DNA of 64,000 bases from Rutpela maculata (lineage: Eukaryota > Arthropoda > Insecta > Coleoptera > Cerambycidae). The position numbers and the translations under genes were made by a program. This document shows, in pieces, positions 55,865 through 64,000 of this stretch (position 1 is its first letter; every line of letters begins with the position of its first letter). The stretch is taken from NCBI GenBank assembly GCA_936432065.2, contig OW386286.2:24797179-24861178 (forward strand). Direction: 5' to 3'. Under the pieces are notes generated by a model. That model had not been told where the DNA came from, made no database searches, and saw nothing but the letters and a program-made list of their open reading frames with translations.

Positions 55865-56345
55865 CAGTGTGACCCACTTAAGATCGCAACACCCCTGTAT
55901 ATCCGTTAATTGATGCTTGATTAACTTCAAATTTTGGTGGTAAGAAAAGATCGATAAGGTGATTCTTTGAACTTGGTAATATGTGATATATGTCAGTAGC
56001 GTGCGATTTTAAGGGGGTTTCAAAAGCCGATTTAAAAAAAAAAAAGGATTAGGGATTTTTTTAGAAAAAAAATACTGAGGTATTCTTAATCAGCACCTTT
56101 AGAAACCCATTTGTACAAGATTGCATCGTAGTGGGTACAAAGGTGTTTGAGATAGTGGCTGTCAAAAATACAATTTTTTCAACCAAAACTAATTTTTATT
56201 TGTATAACGGATTCCCAAATCAAAAAAATCTATTCTGCATTTTTTGTTCCGAATAATGCATTGTGCTAGACTGAATTGATTTTATAACAAAATAAGAAAA
56301 AAAAAGTATACAGAGTGACCCACTTAAGATCGCAACACCCCTGTA
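55865..56345. repeat. Direct repeat of a TACAG...CTGTA module
   Basis: ACCCACTTAAGATCGCAACACCCCTGTATA-type sequence (in parts: GACCCACTTAAGATCG, CAACACCCCTGTA) occurs at 55866-55903 and 56308-56345 in the same orientation, preceded by TACAG(T/A)GTG. The 440 bp between is AT-rich and non-coding. Confidence 0.8.
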
Positions 56346-56616
56346 TACCCATAAGATGTTGAGGCTGCGCTCAAATAAGTAAAGTGTTAAAGTAACTAAT
56401 GTATCAAATTACCTGTAATACAATCAAATGATATACATTTTCACGTCCTTATTAAAATTTTTAGAAGTAGAAACACAACACGTAGAACCCATCAGTCTTT
56501 AAAATTCAATAATACCAGTCGTTTTTAGTCAATTTCTTGGGAGCCACTTTCTTTACAAATCAATATGCATTTTCACGTCCTTGATAGAATTTTTAGAAGT
56601 AGCAACACAACACGTA

Positions 56617-57521
56617 CACCTCTGTGCAATGAAATCCCGTTCACTTGAGAAATCAAGCAATCCAGTTTTCATTAATATTAAGCGGTGTGAATCAGTCTTT
56701 TTGGAATTTAGATTTTTTATTATCATATAGGTTATAAAAAACTGACATTTATTGTGAAACGTCATAAGTAATGTATTTGAATAATGTTAATCCAGAAGAA
56801 AAACATACGTATTTTTGTTTTTTTTTTTTACCTTTTTACACCATTCGATAGGAATGATTTTGATTTATAACAAATGCAAAAATTGTCGTTGAAAAATTCA
56901 CAGATACGACTGCACATAACTGCGATTGTATTTATTGTGTAAATAACGTAACCTAATATTTTGTGCATGTGTCCGTCATTACAAGACTGAAAAACTTTTT
57001 CATCAGTAAATACAACATTGTTCCAAAACTCCAACGAGGGGCGATAGACACAATTTAAACAAAATATAATGCGGGCTTGCCTCTGTTAATATGGTCTTCT
57101 TGGCACTACTTGTACAGTTTTTTATTTCCAATTTTCCTATCCTTCGGCTAGCTGTTGAACTCGATGCCGGAAAATTTGTCATGAACACAGCGTCTCCTAC
57201 TGTTTTAAACGGATGTCGGATTTTCCTTCAAATAGCCAAGAAGTGCTTCATCTTGAACAAGATTTGAACTTCTCGATCAGCTTTACGCTACCTTCCTTCT
57301 CCCACTTATTTTCTTCACACTCAACAGTACTTTTATTCAATTGATAATGGTTAGCAACTGCTCTGATATACCATCTCTCTTCAATTTTAGAGAGAATTAA
57401 AATTTTTTCATGTTCAGTTAATTCTGGCATTGCGAAAATATGACACTGACGCTGACAAATAAGTAAAGAATGATTTAATCAAGCGAAAAAAGGGTGTACG
57501 GGATTTTATTGCACAGAAGTG
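56617..57521 (-). mobile_element. 905-bp Tc1-like element with TA target duplication
   Basis: TIRs CACCTCTGTGCAATGAAATC and its inverted partner (GATTTTATTGCACAGAAGTG) are flanked by TA at 56615-56616 and 57522-57523. The neighbouring tandem unit preserves the pre-insertion sequence ACACAACACGTAGAACCCATC near 56482, equivalent to the joined flanks. Its length is below the 1.2-1.6 kb usual for complete Tc1-like elements, so it is internally deleted. Confidence 0.9.
56820..57430 (-). pseudogene. Tc1-like transposase, decayed
   Basis: Starts MPELTEHEKILILSKIEER with WYIRAVANHYQLNKSTV (helix-turn-helix that binds the TIR), then KWEKEGSVKLIEKF. In other frames follow FPASSSTASRRIG, and EFWNNVVFTDEKVFQS (first catalytic Asp region 'VxFTDEK.F'), NDGHMH. 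The rest of the catalytic core and the C-terminal Glu are not found. Frameshifts and a deletion make it inactive. The ATG at 57428-57430 fits the family's usual 'MP.LT..ER' start. Confidence 0.8.
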
Positions 57522-57957
57522 TACAACCCATCAGTCTTTCGTTTTTAGTCAATTTCTTGGGATTCACGTTCTTTGCAAATCTATAATACCAATGCATGTT
57601 TATGTCCTTGTTAGCATTTCTAGAAGTCACAACACTTAAAACCCTTTGCAGTTACAGTTTTTAATATTCAACAGAATAGCGTCGCTTCTAGCCAATTTCA
57701 TTGGAAATTCACGTTATTTACAAATAAGCAAAAGGACTGCTGCATTATCGATTTAATAATTATTAGCTTAATGTCCAGAACACAAAGCACATATATGTAA
57801 ACAATAATGGCGTGACAACGGACAGTAGTAAAAGTCGGGCAAAATGCAGATTTACGCAGCCGTCGTATGATTTAAGAATGCAAGTAGCGCACGAGCGGCG
57901 TAATGGAAAACTAAACAACGTTTTGAAAAACAATGGGAGTGCGCACAGTCTGGTGTA

Positions 57958-58948
57958 AAATATGAATATCACCCACCGGATCCTCCGCCATTTTATAGAA
58001 AACCGCGTATCCAAATATATTATACGCTCGCACGCACGCACGCAACCAATCCACCCACCCACCCAAATCGCGAAAATAACCTAAAAAACACTCATAATTT
58101 AAGTTATTTTCGCAATTTACTAAAAATTGGTGAGTGATGGAGCTAAACGGACACCTGATTTGTATTCAGCACGTCGAAATACATAGAGGTTGCCCAACGG
58201 AGTCCCAAAAACACACCTTTTTTTTTTTTCAACGACTTAACCGACCGCCCACAATAAAGGCGTCTACCAGTGCTCTAGAAGAGGGGCAAATAGTGACACG
58301 CGCATCAAGAAAATTGCTATTAAAAATTTCAGTACCATTTATTCAAAGGAAGGACGTAGTTGGCTCTGTCCAGCATATGTAATATTATTACGTGCTTTAA
58401 TACCTGAAATTATTTAGCCCGTTTTACTTTCAAAACGAGTCAAATAATTTTCTACATTTCCCGCAGACAGAGCTGCCCACGCACATGTGGTGGGGAAAGC
58501 AGGTGGCACGAATAGTATGTGTTATACGATAAAAAAGAATAGCCTAGTTGCTTCGCTCTCGCTTGCTCTCATTGCCGTACCTAATCAAACGCTTGCCTAT
58601 GCCTATACTGTATATGAGTATCACCGGATCCTCCGCCATTTTCTAGAAAACCTCATATGCAAATACACAGACACAAACAAAAAAAGTGAAAAATGTGCTG
58701 TTTCTCTGACTTCATTATGTAACCCCCATGTATTTCGACATGCTGAATATGAATCAGATATTCGTTTAGCTCCGTTACCCACTAATTTTTAGTAAATCGC
58801 GAAAATAACTTAAATTATTAGTTTTTTTAGGTTATTTTCGCGATTTACAAAAAATGGTGGGTGATGGAGCTAAACGGACACCTGATGCGTGTTCAGCACG
58901 TCGAAATACATAAGGTCACTCAATGGAGTTCCAGGAACACACCACTTT
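57958..58948 (+). repeat. Two direct copies of a foldback-containing repeat
   Basis: 57958-58220 and 58616-58948 share CACCGGATCCTCCGCCATTTT, CGCGAAAATAACCTAAAAA-type cores and GTGATGGAGCTAAACGGACA. The second copy includes a full foldback (58728-58912): GTATTTCGACATGCTGAAT ... CAGCACGTCGAAATAC around AAATCGCGAAAATAAC. The first copy keeps only the right half. CACGCACGCACGC and CCCACCCACCC tracts lie at 58030-58066. Confidence 0.75.
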
Positions 58949-59973
58949 TTTATTTTGTGTACCTGTTATTAATTTAACAAATCAAGATAAACAAAATAAT
59001 TCAGTATCTTCCGTTTGAAAAAAAAAAGTTGCACCACAAAGGTCTGTACTTAGGCCTCTGCTATACAGTCATTTATACTTCAGATATGATAAACTCTGAC
59101 AAATGACATTGTTACTTGGATGAAACTCAAGTTGTATAGAAACTTAAAACATTGAAAACTAACAATGTATTTGTTAATAAGGTATTTTCCCTACTGATAT
59201 CTTTTCAAAATGTTGAAGTTTCCACAATAAAGAGTACCGTTACCAAATATCAATCCTATAATCTCAATAATTTCTGAGATATGGGTTATGTGAACAATTT
59301 TCGCGACAGGCAAAATTTGTAACGACATACTAAACTAGGACTGAAATTCGATTGGCTTTAGTCCAGCTGAGTAGGAGTGGGTGACTAATACCATATTGTT
59401 TACTATCTCACAATCATCTTTAACATGTTTGAGTAATTTTCATTGGCTTGGTCTGCATAAACTGCAATTTACACTTAAATCGCAATCTGTTTATTGCTTG
59501 AAAGTTATATAGCAGGTGTATGAGCTCATCCTTGCTTGCTACAACTAAGGCTGTATTGTATAATTCTAAATCTCAAGCGAGAAATCTTACTTCTGGCTAT
59601 AATTACTCCACCCTGTCAGTCCTCAAACACACATCATATCATGTACTCACTATAGATGTTAAAGAGGATTTGTGATAGAACACATGTGTCCGTTTGACGC
59701 CTCTGCCAACTTTGCACTTGTCGGAATGAGTGTTGTCAACTTTCACCAAAGCAGAATTCTCTTTATACTGTCGGCGAGAAATAAATACCAGATATCTACA
59801 ATAGTGCAGCCCATAGTTTGTCCCATTTCACAACTAACATTTAGATAAAAATTACGCTAACCTTGAAATGTATTCCCTTCTATCATTAGTTAATTTCCCG
59901 GTGTCTAGTACCAACTAAAATTTTATTTAGCATATTTTCCTTTGGCATAAATCTAACTATTATTTTTGTAAAG
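58949..59973. other. No recognised feature
   Basis: No repeat partner, palindrome or coding similarity was found. Confidence 0.45.
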
Positions 59974-60115
59974 TAGGGTTGGCATGTTTAAAACAAAATG
60001 TTTTAAACAAAAAGTTTAAAACATGGCACTGTGTTAAAAAAACTTAATACAAAATGCGATGTTTTAAACAACAATTTAAAACTCAGTGCGATGTTTTAAA
60101 CAAGTAAACACTCTC
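59974..60115. repeat. GTTTAAAAC-rich repeat, copy 2
   Basis: TAGGGTTGGCATGTTTAAAAC start and several GTTTTAAAC motifs spaced 20-50 bp, parallel to 25474-25600 but with a different internal count. Confidence 0.7.
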
Positions 60116-60202
60116 ACAAAAAAATAGCCTCTGTAGTCTTACTCATATGAGTCGAATGGTCAGCCGTCACGTGCACTAAATTGAGCATTTTATTTGTCGG
60201 CC

Positions 60203-60378
60203 TAGGCCAGAAAAGTAACATTCCCGTACGGTTTTGTTGTTCGTTGCTTGCCAACAGATCTTCTCCGCTCTGTTTTTTGACAGTTTCTTAGCAATGGACT
60301 ACAATACTGGAATTGTGCATTTTTCGATCTGAAATCGCGCCGAAAATGTAGACATTGCCGATCGATTCCAGAAAAAAT
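60203..60378 (+). repeat. Isolated B block of the hairpin-rich repeat
   Basis: CGGCCTAGGCC, AAGTAACATTCCCGTACGG and GAAATCGCGCCGAAAATGTAG match 20765-20965 in the same orientation. Confidence 0.85.
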
Positions 60379-61466
60379 GAATGTTCACCCTCCTAGGAGG
60401 GTGATGACTAAATTACTTCCCCCGCTAACTCCCTAAAGCTCATTTTTATGAAAAAAGAAGGAAAATACTCTTTTTTGATTCTTTCGCCCTCCGGGGCTAG
60501 TTCCGCCCCCTCCAACCCCATCCTTACAGGTTGAAACTCTTGCCAAACCATTGTGGAAACATCCATATGCAAGATCACATATGCAAGAAAACCCGCGATA
60601 GTTCTGGTAATTATTTTCTCAAAAACCTCCCTAAAAAGGGTGTTTTTTGGATTGTCAGGGGAAAAATCGCACACAGATCGCTCCGGGACTCCGCACATCG
60701 TATTCTACGCGAAAAACTACCTTTGATATCACCATGGGATAATTTGAATGGACTATGTGTCATGAAATTTGAATTTTTTTCACAAGCTCGCTTGAGCTGT
60801 ACACGTGGCAGGACTACCAACTCCATTTCCCAAAGTAGACGGGTAAATGCATTTTTTAATTGCTGATATGATTCCTCATAGTTTAAAGTATGTCTGAGTC
60901 GACTCAGGTTTTGTGTTATATTACGCAACTTTGATAAGAAATAGAAAAGAGGGCTTACACTTCAAACTGTATTCAAAAAACTTTATTTACCCTTACCCCA
61001 AATTTCATCAAGATTTTAATTTGGTAGACGGCTACCTTAAATTTCAGATTTTGACGTAACTATATGAGCCAATTAATTATTCATCTTCATTTAGGAGCCA
61101 TTACAAAAATGAATGAACAATGTTACTAGTACGGCCCTGCATATAATCAACAATTTCAGATCATATCGCGACTGTATACTACTTAGTACTAAGCATACTA
61201 AGCGAACGATCAAGCCATAAGCAATAGTAAACGCAGCACGTGCATAGGAAGATCCGCCGCGAACTTGTTCTGGTTCGATGCACATGAAAGCCTGACTCAG
61301 TTGGATACAATGAAATGGGCGCAGGTTTTTAAAAATAATCAATAAAAGTTGGCGGGAAAACACTGATTCAACTCAATATTTTTTTGAAAAGCGGACAATA
61401 TGGATCGCCACCTGATGACAGTAATTAGAGTATTACTACCACCCTAACTGTCCGTGCAACCCGCCA
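60379..61466. other. Unassigned, two overlapping open frames
   Basis: Minus-strand frames at 60408-60698 (96 residues) and 60611-60928 (105 residues) have fairly balanced composition but no motif I recognise. GGGGCTAGTTCCGCCCCC (60494) is repeat-like. A further 90-residue minus-strand frame at 61091-61363 is equally unidentified. Confidence 0.3.
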
Positions 61467-61487
61467 CCCCCCCCCCCCCCCCCCCCC
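61467..61487. repeat. Poly-C tract, 21 nt
   Basis: An uninterrupted run of C; the G-rich complement could form a quadruplex and the length may be an assembly or sequencing estimate. Confidence 0.9.
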
Positions 61488-62644
61488 GGTCCTTGGGATA
61501 ATGTTTTTCATAAAGATTAAAGCCTAAGGAATACACAAAAACTACAAAGGATGAAGAAAAACTTTCTGGACAAAAATCAAAGTGCATACAATGTTCTACA
61601 ATTTTATTCCTATACAATATTTGGATAGGAGTTACCATTTTCCAGATAAATTATTCAGCTCTTAAAATACAATATAAAATTCAATATAAAACGTAAATAA
61701 CACCTCATTCGCTTTCAGATTGTGCAAAAGCACCCTTCTTCTTCTTCCAAATAAAATTTTTCCAAATTAAATTAATTTCAAATCTCGACCTAACTATTAA
61801 TAAAATTTAATTATGCCTGAAGCTAGCGTTGTTACCATACAATGTAATTATTAACGGTCTCCCAGAGTCGATAAGTAAATCTGAACGTTTCCCACCGGAT
61901 GCTGGCCCAGATGCTAGGATCAGCAAAGATAACCCAACGGACTTTTGAAAGTCTTGGGACGTGGGACAAAGTGAAATCAGTTCGGTCCACAGCTTCCTTT
62001 GAAAAGGCTCGACTCCGGCGAGATCCGTCGAAATACTGTAAAGTCATTTTTGGTCGCTAAATACTAATATTTTCTAATTCAAATACGTAAATTGTTTTAA
62101 CTTAACGGACGTCAAAAATTTATATGGTTTCAGAAGCGTTTCAAGAGTGAGAATAAATTATCGAATCATAGGTGAAGTGTAACCACAAAGCGTAGAATAC
62201 GGGGCTTACTACCCGGGAATTACTGCAAGAGGGGGGTGAGTAAATAGAACGTTTCCATTCTCCCTTGATCCTAGATGGTCAATTTGCAAAGAAAGTGATA
62301 AATTTAGTTATATAATCGAATTGGTCCGGGGAAACCAGCTGTTTCCTTCGGTTTCTTGTTCAATTTAAAAGTGTGTGTTCATAGCCATATTTTTACCGCA
62401 GTAAATTAGTAATCTACCAAGACTTGTGTTTTATTTAATAATAAACCGTCGTTCCTAGATAAACCTGGGTTTTCAACTACCACGGATTTGAGCCGGCAGC
62501 ACTGTACAAATTGTCAGGGCTACGCACCAGCCCCTGAAAAAACGTGTGAGGTCCACGACTACCCAAACCACCCCTTTCCGAGGGGGTAGTTTGTAACAAG
62601 ATTCACTATCGCTGTCTCCCGATACATCGAATATATCTTACAAG
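61488..62644. other. No secure feature
   Basis: 62.0-62.5 kb contains AATAATAAACCGTCG and TATATAATCG and could be LTR-like, but no repeat partner or terminal motif supports it. Confidence 0.3.
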
Positions 62645-63039
62645 TCTTCTTGCTCTGTTGCTTCATTTATGATATCGTTATCATCCTCACTTTCGTCTAC
62701 TACGATTTGATTTGGAATCATCTCCTGAAAAATTTCAGGAAGCGATTGGGGCAGTACTTTATCTGCTGAACACTAAAGAGGTTCTCCATATTCTTGCCAT
62801 CCATAATCATTCCAAGGCTTCGGAATATTGTGAATACCTTCGTCGGATAATCGCCAAATACGCGTTTGGTAAACACTCATTTTAACATGCTCGATAAAGC
62901 AAGCTTTTGATGGTGGAATCGAAGAAAAATCAACTTTAGTGTCAATTGATAAAGACAAATCTTTGTCACCACATTTCTGTCTATTGGCAATTAGTAAATG
63001 AATGAAGACCCAGTAATGCCGAACATTTTTGAGGTCCAT
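62645..63039 (-). pseudogene. C-terminal fragment of a transposon-associated protein
   Basis: Minus strand from 63039: MDLKNVRHYWVFIHLLIANR, then SKACFIEHVKMSVYQTRIWR, PKPWNDYGWQEYGEPL. After a 1-nt shift near 62770 come ADKVLPQSLPEIFQEM and DESEDDNDIINEATEQEDL with TAA near 62645. The order 'HV..+.YQ..IW......P.P..YGW', 'LP..L.E+' and an acidic tail belongs, as I recall it, to an uncharacterised insect family whose longer members continue into a Cys-rich CXC end like that at 27690-28070. It is unclear whether the ATG is a real start. Confidence 0.5.
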
Positions 63040-63113
63040 TTTTATTTCCAGTTATATCCAAACATTGTCCCCAAGGATCGGGAGGGGGGGGTGTGTGTGC
63101 AATAGCAATGTAG

Positions 63114-63232
63114 TTAAATTACGATATTTAATAAACGTTTCACAAATACATTTTATAAGCTGTATGTAAGTAGAAAATTAGTTAAATTATGACTTATGAC
63201 ATTTAATAATGTTTTACAAATGCGTTTAATAA
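63114..63232. repeat. Two ~70-bp diverged tandem units
   Basis: GTTAAATTA..GATATTTAATAA..GTTTCACAAATAC and GTTAAATTATGACTTATGACATTTAATAATG (in parts) follow each other. Confidence 0.5.
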
Positions 63233-63284
63233 ATATTTCACGGATACCTTTTTTTAAACACTCTATACGACATTTTATAAACCA

Positions 63285-63441
63285 CCTATAATGCGCGCAT
63301 GCGGGCCCCGGTTACCAAAATTATGCGAGTTATCCGCACTAGGGACAATTGCCAGAGACCCAAACATCAGTGCGATTGAAAAGGCCTCGCCCTGGGGGAA
63401 CCGTCTTACTAAGCACAGCACCACCATGCCAGGTAGCGTGA
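63285..63441 (-). ncRNA. U1: U1 spliceosomal snRNA, degenerate copy
   Basis: U1 snRNA pairs with 5' splice sites. The minus strand from 63441 reads TACCTGGCATGG, then GGTTCCCCCAGGGCGAGGCC (nearly identical to U1 stem I/II), CAATCGCACTGATG at the loop II (U1A-binding, normally ATTGCACTCC), GTGCGGATAACTCGCAT, the Sm site AATTTTGG, and a stem-loop IV GGTAACCGGGGCCCGCATGCGCGC. The length of about 157 nt suits U1 (about 164). The 5' end should be ATACTTACCTGG; here it is CACGCTACCTGG, so splice-site recognition is impaired. Loop I (normally GATCACGAAGG, U1-70K site) reads CTTAGTAAGACGG. It is best read as a pseudogene or diverged variant. No promoter element was identified upstream. Confidence 0.8.
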
Positions 63442-64000
63442 TTAGATTTACCCATGCTTGGGGCTATCTATCTTTCAGATATAGTTGAATCTCTAAAGTA
63501 TTTGACATGATAAAAGTGATTCAAAGTAGATCAGCACTGGCTGAAAGCCACCCGACAAAACTCAATCAACTCTACTCAAAGTAGATCAGCAACTTAAAAC
63601 TGATCTAAGTGGTGTCATCTTTCTGTATGAGACTGTACTTTTATAAATTAATAACAACTTTGGTTTACCTCTTAACTTAAACCTGAAATTCATTTATCAT
63701 TAAAAATTTTGGCAAGTGTTTTTTAATTTTATAGACTACTTGAAATATACCTAGACTTTTCTTTTAACTTAACTTAACTTTATTAATTAAAAGTATTGTA
63801 GAGATACATTTTTTAACACTATATTCATTTTATATTCAAATATGCCTATAAGCTAATTGGTTCGTTCACTGGTTTACCCTCATGCCAAATTTTGAATTTC
63901 AAGTTCTTGTGAATGATAAAATCACTATTAGAAACTATTAAGCTAGCCACAAGCGATCTAAAATTTAAGTGAATATATTGTTACAGCCAGTCTCAAGTCA
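63442..64000. other. No recognised feature
   Basis: AAAGTAGATCAGCA occurs at 63524 and 63579 as a short direct repeat; otherwise AT-rich. Confidence 0.45.

Larger units (their letters stand above)
56436..57730. repeat. ~120-140-bp tandem repeat, interrupted by a Tc1-like element
   Basis: Units start TTTTAGTCAATTTCTTGGGA (56522, 57542) and contain CATTTTCACGTCC (56436, 56568; CATGTTTATGTCC at 57595) and AGAAGTAG(A/C)AACACAACACG. A decayed unit follows at 57682-57727. Without the 905-bp insert, the spacings are about 120-140 bp. Confidence 0.8.

Noticed and set aside
60408..60928. Two overlapping minus-strand frames as a real gene
   Set aside because: No recognisable domain, frames conflict and the flank is repeat sequence; left as unassigned.

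Overview
The window looks like transposon-dense, AT-rich arthropod (most likely insect) chromosomal DNA. I found no intact, expressed-looking protein gene. The assignment to an insect rests on the repeat content: Penelope-like, CR1/Jockey-type and RNase-H-bearing LINE remnants, hAT and Tc1/mariner relics, many long-TIR foldback elements and degenerate TTAGG-like motifs. The order cannot be fixed from sequence alone; a beetle or hemipteran with a large genome would fit. Bacterial, viral-genome and CRISPR features are absent. Exon-intron prediction was not possible, so a diverged host exon could hide in unassigned stretches.

Layout. 1-3.5 kb: a broken hAT-like transposase split by an inverted-repeat block, a dispersed repeat, a DDE transposase fragment and a composite tandem array. 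3.5-6.2 kb: palindromes, a processed-pseudogene-like piece of the ribosome-biogenesis gene SDA1/SDAD1, and a Penelope-like element remnant. 6.9-9.7 kb: an 'ACTTCCACATCC' element and a LINE ending in (ATT)n. 10.3-12.7 kb: a 2.4 kb TIR element with a dead gene for a DUF7869-like protein. 13-18 kb: a palindrome, a TIR element carrying a tRNA-like module, a probable LTR split by a 1.57 kb TA-flanked foldback, and a tRNA-derived fragment. 19-26 kb: diverged foldbacks, a hairpin-rich permuted repeat, a Helitron-type 3' end, a LINE tail split by a TTAA-flanked MITE, and a small hAT MITE. 27-34 kb: a deep nest of foldbacks, a 155-bp tandem repeat, a hAT remnant and several TA-flanked MITEs. 35-43.3 kb: two large elements sharing a TIR core (4.5 and 1.8 kb) and a TIR element studded with GATAAATCCA. 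45-49 kb: a mariner-type fragment and nested palindromes. 50.5-53.7 kb: inverted copies of the 7 kb and 14 kb elements and a hAT MITE with a perfect target duplication. 55-59 kb: a Tc1-like element inside a tandem repeat, then direct repeats of a foldback. 60-64 kb: repeat copies, a poly-C tract, a Cys-rich/transposon C-terminal fragment and a degenerate U1 snRNA on the minus strand.

The recognisable coding pieces do not form a pathway. They are decayed transposition proteins and two retrocopied or pseudogenised host sequences (SDAD1, U1). The interest lies in nested insertions that date one another, and in several TIR families with unusual internal architecture: subterminal repeats, tRNA-like modules and giant nested foldbacks.
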